In this document: in pieces, positions 1 through 7,999 of the stretch
Layout: every line of letters starts with the position of its first letter
Numbering within the stretch: the first letter of the stretch is position 1
Assembly (NCBI GenBank): GCA_036377675.1
Contig: DASUXY010000017.1
Coordinates: 62,001 to 126,000 of the forward strand
Source: DASUXY01 sp036377675
GTDB lineage: Bacteria > Bacillota > Bacilli > Bacillales > Amphibacillaceae
Length of the DNA: 64,000 nucleotides
Direction: 5' to 3'
Notes under the pieces: model-generated
What the model was told of the DNA's origin: nothing
Databases searched by the model: none
The model's input: only the letters and a program-made list of their open reading frames with translations
Program-made: the position numbers and the translations under genes

Positions 1-108
1 TTCCCGCACTTTTCAGAAGATGAATGGACATTAACGTCCTCCTGTAAAGGAATTAAAGATGAAAAAAATCGTTATGATTACTACTATTTACAATACGATC
101 GGAAATAG
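1..108 (+). CDS. C-terminal end of an unidentified protein (partial)
   Basis: An open frame runs from the first base to a TAG at 106-108, giving 35 residues that end in a tyrosine-rich, charged tail (YDYYYLQYDRK). It stops 23 nt before mobA, and the mobA ribosome binding site lies in that gap, so the two genes are probably co-transcribed. The position suggests a molybdenum-cofactor gene, but the visible tail does not match a family I recognise, so no function is assigned. Confidence 0.5.
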   Translation, partial: FPHFSEDEWTLTSSCKGIKDEKNRYDYYYLQYDRK

Positions 109-131
109 TTTGAAAGGAGGGGGCGGGTTAT

Positions 132-719
132 TTGACCCTGTGTACCGTTATTCTCGCAGGTGGAAAATCAACGCGCATGGGTAGGAACAAAGCATTATTA
201 ACACTTGGTATGAAACCGATTATTGAGCATATTGTAAGTGAACTTCAGCCGATTAGTGACAAACTTGTTGTCGTAGCAAATGAACCGGACGATTATACAT
301 TTCTAGGCGTACCCATTGTCCGTGATCGTTATAAGAACAAAGGTCCCTTAGCTGGTATTGAAGCGGCGATGTATCAGACAGAGGCCGATCAATATGTAAT
401 CGCTGCTTGTGACATGCCTTTTATAGATCGAAACATTTATAAATATTTATTAACCGAGCTTTACGATTTCACGGCTGTAATTCCTCTGTTCGATGGTAAA
501 GTCCATCCGCTAACGAGTATTTATCGGCGGGAAGCCCTACCTCATATCCAAGCGCAATTGGAAAACAATGATCTCCAAGTGACCCGGTTAGCTACACATA
601 TACGAATCAATTACGTTTCACAATTTGCTGGGGTTTCCACAGAAAGATTGCAAAGGCATTTTTTTAATATGAATGATCCAAGCGAATACGAACGAGCAAA
701 AACAGATTACACTTGTTAA
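132..719 (+). CDS. mobA: Molybdenum cofactor guanylyltransferase MobA
   Basis: MobA transfers GMP from GTP to Mo-molybdopterin, making the guanine dinucleotide cofactor used by bis-MGD enzymes in the cytoplasm. The 195-aa protein has the usual family length. It opens with the nucleotide-binding signature LAGGKSTRMG followed by Lys20, and carries the metal-binding Asp in AACDMPF (Asp94). The start is a TTG preceded by a very strong AAAGGAGGGGG site. The gene sits before tatA/tatC, which fits because many molybdoenzymes are Tat substrates; that link is inferred from position. No molybdoenzyme lies in the window. Confidence 0.93.
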   Translation: MTLCTVILAGGKSTRMGRNKALLTLGMKPIIEHIVSELQPISDKLVVVANEPDDYTFLGVPIVRDRYKNKGPLAGIEAAMYQTEADQYVIAACDMPFIDRNIYKYLLTELYDFTAVIPLFDGKVHPLTSIYRREALPHIQAQLENNDLQVTRLATHIRINYVSQFAGVSTERLQRHFFNMNDPSEYERAKTDYTC

Positions 720-832
720 TGTACAAAAAATCATGTTAAACTAAAGATGTCCAACGAACCATTAAATGGACACCTATTGAATCGTAATAGAGTTATATAA
801 AGATACTTACCATATATAAAGAGGGTGAGCTC

Positions 833-1036
833 ATGTTTTTCCAAAATATTGGATTTCCCGGGTTAATTTTAATTTTAATTATTGCGTTAGTGATTTTCGG
901 ACCTAAAAAACTTCCGGAAATAGGTAAAGCTGCTGGGCAAACTTTGCGTGAATTTAAAAAATCAACACAAGGGTTATCAGATGATGTAAAAAATGAGATT
1001 GAAGAAACGAAAGACATCGTTAAAGAAAACAAATAA
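833..1036 (+). CDS. tatA: Twin-arginine translocase subunit TatA (first copy)
   Basis: This 67-aa protein is a pore-forming TatA/E component of the Sec-independent export system. It has a short N-terminal membrane helix (about residues 8-22) ending in FGPKKLPEIGK, the conserved hinge between the helix and the amphipathic helix, then a charged tail. A GAGGGTGAG site precedes the ATG. It is followed 22 nt later by a second TatA-type gene and then tatC. B. subtilis likewise carries more than one TatA, but there each is normally paired with its own TatC. Confidence 0.93.
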   Translation: MFFQNIGFPGLILILIIALVIFGPKKLPEIGKAAGQTLREFKKSTQGLSDDVKNEIEETKDIVKENK

Positions 1037-1058
1037 TTATTTAATGGAGTGAACGGGT

Positions 1059-1232
1059 ATGTTGAGCAACATTGGAGTTCCGGGACTAATCCTAATTCTC
1101 GTAATCGCATTAATCGTTTTCGGGCCACAAAAGTTACCGGAAATCGGTAAAGCATTTGGAACGTCTTTAAAAGAGTTTAAACATGCGACAAAAGATATCG
1201 TAAATGAAGATGATTCAAAAGAAAAACAGTAA
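1059..1232 (+). CDS. tatA: Twin-arginine translocase subunit TatA (second, 57 aa)
   Basis: A 57-aa reading frame begins MLSNIGVPGLILILVIALIV and continues with FGPQKLPEIGKAFG, the TatA hinge and start of the amphipathic helix, then a short acidic and lysine-rich tail. It closely resembles the preceding TatA, with GxPGLILIL and FGPxKLPEIGKA shared, so it looks like a tandem duplication with a shortened tail. A TGGAGTGAACGGGT leader supplies the ribosome binding site. It lies between the first tatA and tatC in the same orientation. The shortness of the tail leaves open a TatE-like accessory role. Confidence 0.88.
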   Translation: MLSNIGVPGLILILVIALIVFGPQKLPEIGKAFGTSLKEFKHATKDIVNEDDSKEKQ

Positions 1233-1328
1233 TCATCTACTTGTAGCCTTAATGATGGATGAACAGAAGGTGTAGGGTTTTTCTTGCCTTACATCTTCTT
1301 TTGTGCTTACACGAGGGGGAGTATACAG

Positions 1329-2081
1329 GTGGCAGGAAATAAGTCTTTCGATGATGGTAAAGAAATGCATGTAACAGCACATATTACAGAATTAAGAAAT
1401 AGAATCATCGTTTCAGGGATCTTTTTCATTATTTTCTTTGTGCTCGGCTTCGTATACGTGAAAGATATTTACTCTTTTTTTATAAAAGATTTACATTTTG
1501 ACTTAAACATTACGAGTCCAGGTGATATCATTTGGGTTTATTTTACGATGGCTGGACTTGTCGCTTTAATAGGGACGATTCCTGTTATTAGTATACAACT
1601 ATGGCTCTTTATAAAACCGGGATTGACGATGAATGAACGGAGAGCATCTTTAAAATACATTCCAGCAATCTTTCTTTTATTTATCGGTGGACTTGTTTTT
1701 GGATATCTCATATTTATTAAATTGATTTTGCCATTTTTGTTATCCTTAAATGACGATATGTTCAATGAAATATTTACAGTTGACAAATACTTTAAGTTTT
1801 TATTCCAAGTAACGCTACCCTTTGCATTTTTATTTGAAATTCCTATTGTAACAATGTTTTTAACGAGCCTCGGTATGATTACTCCGGACTTCATGCGAAA
1901 AACGAGAAAATATGCTTATTTAGTCATGGTCATTATCGGTGCGGCGATTACACCACCGGATTTTATTTTACAAATTTTAGTTGCTATTCCGCTTATAATA
2001 CTTTATGAAGTGAGTATTTATTTATCATCATTCATATATCGTAAAAAGCTTCGAAAACATGAGGAGTTTATGGAAGAATAA
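1329..2081 (+). CDS. tatC: Sec-independent translocase TatC
   Basis: TatC is the multi-spanning receptor that recognises twin-arginine signal peptides and recruits TatA. The 250-aa product has about six membrane helices and the N-terminal signature HxxELRNRI; the acidic loop is also typical. I choose the GTG at 1329 because AGGGGGA lies eight bases upstream. The frame is open 45 nt further upstream to a TTG, but that extension has no ribosome binding site and no family similarity. The gene closes the tat cluster. Confidence 0.93.
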   Translation: MAGNKSFDDGKEMHVTAHITELRNRIIVSGIFFIIFFVLGFVYVKDIYSFFIKDLHFDLNITSPGDIIWVYFTMAGLVALIGTIPVISIQLWLFIKPGLTMNERRASLKYIPAIFLLFIGGLVFGYLIFIKLILPFLLSLNDDMFNEIFTVDKYFKFLFQVTLPFAFLFEIPIVTMFLTSLGMITPDFMRKTRKYAYLVMVIIGAAITPPDFILQILVAIPLIILYEVSIYLSSFIYRKKLRKHEEFMEE

Positions 2082-2117
2082 ACCGATTATTGTACGGGGT
2101 GTGAACACTTTGTGCTA

Positions 2118-2328
2118 ATGTTCTATAAAATTTATGATGACTTTTCGTAGTCATCATCAAGCAAACGGGGAAAAACGACTCGCTGATTGGATGTTTCAGG
2201 ATTATGATTTTCCGAACACGCAACTTCATATGATGAGCTGAGCAACTATTTAGAGGAATAGCCCTTTTCCTCGTATATTAATGGTGTTTGATATTTTATG
2301 GGAAACATACGAGCAACGCATCATGTAA
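2118..2328 (+). pseudogene. yozE: Decayed yozE-like gene (UPF0346, SAM-like fold)
   Basis: Joining three reading frames gives a protein that lines up along its whole length with the ~74-aa YozE family: MFYK, then FMMTFRSHHQANGEKRLADW with MFQDYDFP, then HATSYDELSNYLEE, then PRILMVFDILWETYEQ. Three frame changes are needed: one extra A in the AAAA at about 2127, one missing A near 2200, and two missing bases near 2257. An in-frame stop results at each break. The family match is from memory of B. subtilis YozE (F-YHYLLKYR...DHSFPK...YHEISSYLE...FDEAW). Function of YozE is unknown. Confidence 0.6.
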
Positions 2329-2391
2329 AGGGACTTTATCGAATTCTTAAGGGGCATATGTCTTCATATTTTTCTCCTTTCGTAAATGATG

Positions 2392-2436
2392 AAGTGAAGC
2401 GGAATTTTTACGCATCGTTGTCCGCTTCACTTTTTT
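2392..2436 (+). terminator. Rho-independent terminator
   Basis: Twelve-base perfect arms (AAGTGAAGCGGA at 2392-2403 and its complement at 2421-2432) run into a T tract. It lies downstream of the yozE remnant and before a second remnant, so it probably ended the yozE transcript. Confidence 0.8.
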
Positions 2437-2608
2437 ATGGGTTGAAGAATCTCCATGATGTGACTCGTTTCGGTATCATTCAACATAGCGATAAAAAATG
2501 TACTTTATTGCGGTTGCCCAGGAAATAATCAACGAACGGTTCGGAAATGATAAATACATCGCCAAAGTGCCTACACCATTTTACATTCATAACCGTACAA
2601 TACACTAG
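2437..2608 (+). pseudogene. Frameshifted fragment of an unrecognised small protein
   Basis: Two frames join across the A6 run at 2493-2498. The upstream frame reads ...LHDVTRFGIIQHSDKK and the downstream frame reads MYFIAVAQEIINERFGNDKY, ending in PFYIHNRTIH and a TAG at 2606-2608. Both halves look like real protein, and adding one A to the run makes a single continuous reading. No start with a ribosome binding site is visible upstream, because a terminator hairpin lies there. I do not recognise the family. Confidence 0.45.
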
Positions 2609-2634
2609 ATCATTTTTTCGAAATGAGGGATAAC

Positions 2635-3126
2635 ATGGTATTCCCATCACCATCTCACCGCCCTAGGCAAATGTATCCGAGTAAGATATCAATGCCTAGT
2701 CAGCATATGTTCAACAGACAGCAACCATTTCATCCACCATCTCATCCGACCAATCCAATTCAACATATCATTCAGTCGTTTACAACACCGAATACTTCAA
2801 TGACGAATTTAGCTACAAAAGGAATAGGTGGTCTTTCAAAAACGTTGAATCACGTGCAACAAGCATTAAAAATGGCTGAAACGATTACTCCGATGGTTAA
2901 ACAGTACGGGCCGATGGTTAAAAATTTACCAGCGATGTTTAAAATGTTGAAAGCACTCAAAGACTATGAAAGTAGTGAAGGTGATTCTGAACGCAACCAC
3001 TCAGAATTGGAGTCCTCGAATGAATCGTTAGAAGCATCTGAGGAAATCAAACAGCCGTTACAAGATGATCGGCCGTTGAATACTCCGGCGAAAACAGGCG
3101 AGTCCGTTCCAAAATTATATATTTAA
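2635..3126 (+). CDS. YqfQ/VrrA-like protein
   Basis: The 163-aa product has a proline, glutamine and histidine-rich N-terminal third, then a conserved core around residues 60-110 reading LNHVQQALKMAETITPMVKQ followed by YGPMVKNLPAMFKMLKAL. That core is the hallmark of the YqfQ-like (VrrA) family of Bacillaceae, which is often found in sporulation contexts but has no established biochemical role. The tail is acidic and low in complexity. ATG 2635 is preferred over ATG 2623 because GAGGG lies just upstream of it. The gene stands alone between remnants and msrAB. Confidence 0.7.
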   Translation: MVFPSPSHRPRQMYPSKISMPSQHMFNRQQPFHPPSHPTNPIQHIIQSFTTPNTSMTNLATKGIGGLSKTLNHVQQALKMAETITPMVKQYGPMVKNLPAMFKMLKALKDYESSEGDSERNHSELESSNESLEASEEIKQPLQDDRPLNTPAKTGESVPKLYI

Positions 3127-3213
3127 AGGTAGCAATTACGTATGCATCCGACTTGCATTTTTTAAATGAAAACTTAACAATAGATAATAACGATATCAAT
3201 CGGAGGGACTGGC

Positions 3214-4167
3214 ATGACGACGAAATACGAACAGGCAACTTTCGCTGGAGGTTGTTTTTGGTGTATGGTTGAGCCATTTGATGAACGTCCAGGAATTATC
3301 GAGGTCGTTTCTGGTTACACAGGAGGACATGTAGAAAATCCTACGTATGAGCAAGTTTGTTCGAATACGACAGGGCATGTCGAAGCTGTCCAAATTACAT
3401 TTGATCCAAAAATCGTTCACTATGAACAATTAGTGGAATTATTTTGGCAACAAATTGATCCGACAGATGCAAATGGTCAATTTAATGATCGTGGATCATC
3501 GTATCGAACAGCTATTTTTTATCATAATGAACATCAAAAGAAAGTCGCTCAACAATCGAAACGCGATCTCCAATCAAGCGGTAAATTTACAAAACGAATC
3601 GTGACAGACATTGTTCCAGCTAAAACATTCTATCGAGCAGAAAACAATCATCAAAACTATTATAAGAAACAGCCTTTTCACTATCGTTTATATAAAAAAG
3701 GATCTGGTCGAGAAGACTTTATTAACAAACACTGGACGACGAATGACAATCGTCTACAGAGCAAATTAACACCTATGCAATATCATGTTACACAAGAGAA
3801 TGGAACTGAACCTCCTTTCCAAAATGAGTATTGGAATCATGAAGAAGAAGGCATTTATGTCGATGTGATCTCGGGGAACGTTTTGTTTTCATCAACAGAT
3901 AAATTTGATGCGGGGTGTGGATGGCCAAGCTTCACAAAGCCTGTTCATCAAGAAGAAATAACTGAGCACACCGATTCATCTTTTGGAATGCTCCGAACAG
4001 AGGTAAGAAGCAAGGAGGCAGATGCTCATTTAGGTCACGTATTTAACGATGGTCCTAAAGAGGATGGGGGATTACGATACTGTATTAACTCAGCTGCACT
4101 TCGGTTTATTCCTAAAGAAAAAATGAAAGAAAAAGGGTATGGTAGCTATTTAAAGTTGTTTGAATGA
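3214..4167 (+). CDS. msrAB: Fused methionine sulfoxide reductase MsrA-MsrB
   Basis: The 317-aa protein repairs oxidised methionine: the MsrA half reduces the S-sulfoxide and the MsrB half the R-sulfoxide. MsrA occupies about residues 5-160 with the catalytic signature GGCFWC (Cys14). MsrB occupies about 180-312, with DAGCGWPSF and the catalytic-region motif RYCINSAALRF. The CxxC pairs that bind structural zinc in some MsrB proteins are not evident. Separate msrA and msrB genes are usual in B. subtilis; here they are one polypeptide in the A-then-B order. A CGGAGGGACTGGC site precedes the ATG. Confidence 0.95.
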   Translation: MTTKYEQATFAGGCFWCMVEPFDERPGIIEVVSGYTGGHVENPTYEQVCSNTTGHVEAVQITFDPKIVHYEQLVELFWQQIDPTDANGQFNDRGSSYRTAIFYHNEHQKKVAQQSKRDLQSSGKFTKRIVTDIVPAKTFYRAENNHQNYYKKQPFHYRLYKKGSGREDFINKHWTTNDNRLQSKLTPMQYHVTQENGTEPPFQNEYWNHEEEGIYVDVISGNVLFSSTDKFDAGCGWPSFTKPVHQEEITEHTDSSFGMLRTEVRSKEADAHLGHVFNDGPKEDGGLRYCINSAALRFIPKEKMKEKGYGSYLKLFE

Positions 4168-4253
4168 CATGGTGACCGATTCCGTTTACCGTAATAATGT
4201 TATGTAAACTATGAAAATTAAAAAAACCACAGTCAAAAAGGGGATGATATACT

Positions 4254-4460
4254 ATGATTCATTTGCATTGGGAAGAGAAAGAGACAATTAAGCAAGTGAA
4301 ATGTGTCCATGCAGATGCGAAAAAATTTATGGTGAACAATAAATTAACACCAGGAAAAACATACGACGTAAAAAATGAAACAGATGAATTTTATTTTATT
4401 ATTGATAATAGTAATCGAATCGGTGGTTTTTTAAAAGAATATTTTAAAGAAATGAATTAA
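4254..4460 (+). CDS. DUF6501-type small protein
   Basis: A 68-aa soluble protein with the conserved pattern HLxWEEKETIKQVKCVHADA, then KKFMVNNKLTPGKTYDVKNE and FYFIIDNSNRIGGFLKEYF. I recognise this as the small DUF6501 family of Bacillaceae; its function is unknown. It has an AAGGGGATG site and its own terminator, so it is a monocistronic unit. It is probably a compact beta-rich (SH3-like) fold, but that is a guess from the alternating pattern. Confidence 0.7.
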   Translation: MIHLHWEEKETIKQVKCVHADAKKFMVNNKLTPGKTYDVKNETDEFYFIIDNSNRIGGFLKEYFKEMN

Positions 4461-4484
4461 CAAGAGGGAATCCTCTTGTTTTTT
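4461..4484 (+). terminator. Rho-independent terminator
   Basis: CAAGAGG and CCTCTTG form a short stem directly after the stop codon, followed by six T residues. Confidence 0.85.
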
Positions 4485-4588
4485 AGTCAAATGATCTATT
4501 ATTCATGTTCACACTTGTCGATTCATGGTATACTTTGGACAACATCTTTCAACTTTGGTATTGATTATACTCAAAGGGGGGAATATAC

Positions 4589-5137
4589 ATGAAAAATATA
4601 TACTTAATCCGCCACTGTTGCGCATCAGGACAGCATCCAGATTCACCATTAACAAAGATCGGATTACGACAAGCGAACAAGCTAAAGGATTTTTTCATTT
4701 CCCGAAATATTGTCTGTGATCGGATCATTTCCAGCCCATATTTAAGAGCCGTTGATACGATTCGACCCTATGCAGAATATATGGGCATACCGATTGACAT
4801 TGATAACCGCTTGAAAGAACGAGTCATAAGTGAACATCCCCTCGATGACTGGCTTGATGTGTTAGAACAATCTTTCCGTGATCATGATTTTCGCCTGCCT
4901 GGTGGAGAGTCTGCTAAGGATACAATCAAACGAGCGAATGATCTACTCCACACGATTTTTGATTGTGAAGATGTGACGAATGTGATGATTGTAAGCCACG
5001 GAAATTTAATTGCTTTAGTTTTACAACAATTCAATAACGCAGATGGGTTTGAACAATGGAAGCAACTTCGGAATCCAGACATTTATAAAATAACTCTTGA
5101 TGATAATACGGTTTTGTCAGTAGATTGTATTTGGTAA
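4589..5137 (+). CDS. Histidine phosphatase (phosphoglycerate mutase-like) family protein
   Basis: The 182-aa protein carries the branch-1 histidine phosphatase motifs: an N-terminal RH (His9, the residue phosphorylated in the reaction), SSPYLRAVDT with the phosphate-binding Arg, and VSHGN with the second catalytic His. The usual RHG triplet is RHC here, followed by another Cys and ASGQHPDSPLT, a variant seen in a Bacillales subgroup. The substrate cannot be told from sequence. It has an AAAGGGGGG ribosome site and no clear operon partner. Confidence 0.85.
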   Translation: MKNIYLIRHCCASGQHPDSPLTKIGLRQANKLKDFFISRNIVCDRIISSPYLRAVDTIRPYAEYMGIPIDIDNRLKERVISEHPLDDWLDVLEQSFRDHDFRLPGGESAKDTIKRANDLLHTIFDCEDVTNVMIVSHGNLIALVLQQFNNADGFEQWKQLRNPDIYKITLDDNTVLSVDCIW

Positions 5138-5318
5138 ATAGCCGTTTTCATTCAGACTTTATTAAATATTTTTTCGCTCTTACGAATATATGTCGGTATC
5201 ACCTTTATCGTTGAGTATAATTGATGAAAAACTTGAAAGAATGTCGAATGTTATGTAATATTAATGGTATAAAAATGTTTGAGTGCTTTAAAACGTTATT
5301 CAAGAAGGAGGAGTTTAT

Positions 5319-5555
5319 TTGGCTTTCATAATTACATCACCATGTAAAGATGAAAAATCAGGAGAATGCGTAGAAGTTTGCCCAGTCGATTGTATTGAAG
5401 AAGGAGAAGAGATGTTTTACATAGATCCCGATCTTTGTATTGATTGTGGAGCATGTGAAGCAGTCTGTCCTGTCGAAGCAATTTTTATCGAGGATGAAGT
5501 ACCGGAAGAGGAAGCTGAATACATCGCTATTAATCGCAAATTTTTTGAAGACTAA
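5319..5555 (+). CDS. fer: Seven-iron-type ferredoxin
   Basis: The 78-aa protein is a small electron carrier. The first cluster motif is Cys9-x7-Cys17-x3-Cys21-Pro with Cys25, the spacing typical of [3Fe-4S]/[4Fe-4S] ferredoxins. The second is CIDCGACEAVCPVEAI, a standard [4Fe-4S] motif. The N-terminus MAFIITSPC matches the Bacillales/Thermus 7Fe type. The start is TTG behind a strong AGAAGGAGGAG site. It is monocistronic. Confidence 0.93.
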   Translation: MAFIITSPCKDEKSGECVEVCPVDCIEEGEEMFYIDPDLCIDCGACEAVCPVEAIFIEDEVPEEEAEYIAINRKFFED

Positions 5556-5607
5556 GTGAACGCATTAGTATTTACTTTTTTTATAAATGGATGTACATAA
5601 ACAAAGG

Positions 5608-5640
5608 AAAAATCCACGATCTTATGATCTTGGATTTTTT
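5608..5640 (+). terminator. Rho-independent terminator of the ferredoxin gene
   Basis: AAAATCCA-C-GATC pairs with GATC-T-TGGATTTT, leaving one internal mismatch and a TTAT loop, and runs into six T residues. Confidence 0.75.
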
Positions 5641-5670
5641 AATGTCCATTCAATTTAAAAATTGTGAATA

Positions 5671-5679
5671 TGCTATAAT
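5671..5679 (+). promoter_or_regulatory. Extended -10 promoter element before the deacetylase
   Basis: TGCTATAAT is a perfect extended -10 (TGnTATAAT) located 82 nt upstream of the next start. No good -35 is visible, which is usual for extended -10 promoters. Confidence 0.5.
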
Positions 5680-5760
5680 GAAATGTGACATCTTTCATTC
5701 ATGCATAACAATGCTCTTAGGATTTTCTGTTTAAAATGATAAAAGGATGAATGACATCGA

Positions 5761-7227
5761 ATGCTGAAAAACAAACGATCGACACGGTGGGTCGTCCGCC
5801 TAACTTTAATACTTGCAATCATCGTTATCATTATTGCAATCAATCAGTTCATTGTAAAAAAATCGAAAGCCCTTACACAAAATGAAGCAAATCAACAAGG
5901 AGAATGGAAAGAAGCACATACCGACGTACACAGTGAATATCCAGGATTAAATTTACAAACGGAAACGAAAGTAACAGATACATATACGTTATCGATCCAT
6001 ACACCTGTTACGAAAAGCGACAAGATTAATAAATCAATTGAAAAGTGGATTGGCAAGCAGAAAAATGAATTTTTATTAGATGTTAAAAATCACCCACTTG
6101 ATGATGGTAGCCAAGCACATTTAAATATTCAAGTGGAAACGAAAAAGTTAACAGAAGATATTTATAGTCTAGTTTTCTCTTCAGAAAGATATACAAAAGA
6201 TATTGATGGAATCATAGTTACTAAACCGTTTACAATCGATCTTAAAAATAATAGAATCATAGAAATAAACGATATTATTAATGTGAATAAAACGAATCTC
6301 GATAATATTCGGACGTTACTGATCCATGAATTGAAAAAAAACGAGGAATTATACGAGTATGTTTTAGATGAGTTAATCGAGGAGAAGTTTAAGAGTCTAC
6401 AAAAATTGAAATGCTCAATTAGTAACAAGTCGCTAACGTTTTACTTTAATCCGTATGAGGTTACTGTTGGAACCGAAGAACGAATCGAAGTGAATATTCC
6501 TATTAAAAAAGTGATGCCCTTTTTAAATGGAGAGATTGTTTCACAATTACAATTACCAGGACCTAAACAAAAAAAGACGAAAGAAATTAAACAAAAGGAT
6601 AGAGACTTAGATCCTGATGGAAAATATATCGCCTTAACATTTGATGATGGACCTCATCCGCAGGTCACACCGGACATATTAAATACATTAAAAGCGTATG
6701 ATGCAAAGGCGACGTTTTTTATGTTAGGAAATCAAGTTGAATACTATCCAAAAATTGTCGAGCAAGTTGCAAAAAATGGTCATGAAATCGGAAGCCATTC
6801 TAATAGTCATCCAGACCTAACAAAACTAAACATAAACTCAATTCAACTAGAAATAAATAAAACGAATCAGAAAATAGTACAAACGATAGGGAGAAGTCCG
6901 GAAATTTTTCGCCCACCCTATGGTGCATACAATGAAGATGTCATACAATCTGCAGAGAAACATGAATATTCTATGATTCTATGGTCTGTTGATTCACAAG
7001 ATTGGAAATGTCGAGATACAACATCTATTCATGACAATGTTATGAATAACATAAATCCTGGAGCTATCGTATTAATGCATGATATTCATTCAACAACAGC
7101 AGAAGCTTTACCACATGTACTCGATTCGTTAATTGAAGAAGGCTATGAGTTTATCACAGTTTCAGAGCTTTTAACTTTACATAAAGAAAGCGGTACAGGG
7201 CCATTTTATGGAAAAGCAAAATATTAA
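5761..7227 (+). CDS. Membrane-anchored polysaccharide deacetylase (PdaC-like)
   Basis: The 488-aa product begins with a basic stretch and one membrane helix (about residues 12-30), so the rest lies outside the cell. Residues about 60-270 resemble the DUF4163/DUF3298 (RsiV-like) module found in PdaC. A NodB deacetylase domain starts near residue 287, with TFDDGPHP (catalytic base and metal Asp), HSNSHPDL (metal His pair), RPPYGAYN and LMHDIHS. This architecture matches PdaC, which removes acetyl groups from N-acetylmuramic acid in peptidoglycan. The substrate here is inferred. It is transcribed alone between a promoter element and a strong terminator. Confidence 0.9.
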   Translation: MLKNKRSTRWVVRLTLILAIIVIIIAINQFIVKKSKALTQNEANQQGEWKEAHTDVHSEYPGLNLQTETKVTDTYTLSIHTPVTKSDKINKSIEKWIGKQKNEFLLDVKNHPLDDGSQAHLNIQVETKKLTEDIYSLVFSSERYTKDIDGIIVTKPFTIDLKNNRIIEINDIINVNKTNLDNIRTLLIHELKKNEELYEYVLDELIEEKFKSLQKLKCSISNKSLTFYFNPYEVTVGTEERIEVNIPIKKVMPFLNGEIVSQLQLPGPKQKKTKEIKQKDRDLDPDGKYIALTFDDGPHPQVTPDILNTLKAYDAKATFFMLGNQVEYYPKIVEQVAKNGHEIGSHSNSHPDLTKLNINSIQLEINKTNQKIVQTIGRSPEIFRPPYGAYNEDVIQSAEKHEYSMILWSVDSQDWKCRDTTSIHDNVMNNINPGAIVLMHDIHSTTAEALPHVLDSLIEEGYEFITVSELLTLHKESGTGPFYGKAKY

Positions 7228-7231
7228 CAAG

Positions 7232-7273
7232 TGGCATAACACGAGTTGCATACTCGTGTTATGCCATTTTTAT
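7232..7273 (+). terminator. Strong Rho-independent terminator
   Basis: Fifteen-base perfect arms (TGGCATAACACGAGT and its complement) flank a five-base loop and are followed by a T tract. Confidence 0.92.
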
Positions 7274-7999
7274 TTCATAACACGTTTACAAAAAAAGATA
7301 AACGAACAATGCCCGGTGTTTAACAATAATCTTCAAGTTATTAAAATCCATTAAGCAGCGAGGAGAATCTACAAGGTGGCAATTGAGACCAAATCAATTA
7401 AATGAAATCGATAGCAAAAACGAAGATGATGAATAAAAAACACTCCACATTCAAAGTAGCATTTTTATTTTTATCTCAATAACACAAGTATACTTAATTA
7501 ATGAGATATTTTAAGTTTATTTCACGATTACTTCCGATAATATATATTATGTAAACTAGAAAAGTGTTGTGTTTTCACAGCAAAATCATCGATATACACG
7601 TAACTGGAGGAAATTTTGGACCTAATGGGACTGAAAACTTTGCAATTAAACCTTGTTTATCATCTACTAATACTCAATGTACTCATCTCAGAAATTTAAA
7701 TAATCAGCCTCTTAACAAAATGATATTTTACTTTTGAACATTTTTATTACGGATGGGTTTACTTGATTGATATACACAACAAGTGCCTGACGATCATATA
7801 GTCTTATATCACATACTTTTTTTACCTATCTTTTGTAAACTTGAATTTTGGAAGCTATACATGTATCAGAGAGCTATGATTTGCTCTCTTTACCTATTTG
7901 CCACTTCAATTTTGTTTTCTTTGTTTTTTTAAAAATGGGCTCAACAAAAGATATCCTTCTCATAGACTAATGCTGAGATTATAAAACAGGAGTTGATGG
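7274..7999. other. Gene-poor region without a supported gene
   Basis: About 0.73 kb of very AT-rich sequence without a convincing gene. Two short open stretches look weakly protein-like on the + strand: one ending at 7436 (…STRWQLRPNQLNEIDSKNED) with no start codon, and one at 7564-7737 (57 codons, GTG start, no ribosome binding site). The second contains GPNGTENFAIKPC. They could be remnants of lost genes. A promoter for the following gene must lie near the right end, but none stands out. Confidence 0.5.

Noticed and set aside
2298..2528. 76-aa reading frame on the + strand
   Set aside because: It runs through a strong terminator and joins parts of two different gene remnants; there is no ribosome site.
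7564..7737. 57-codon frame with GPNGTENFAIKPC
   Set aside because: GTG start without a ribosome site and no recognised family. Kept only as a possible remnant within the gene-poor region.
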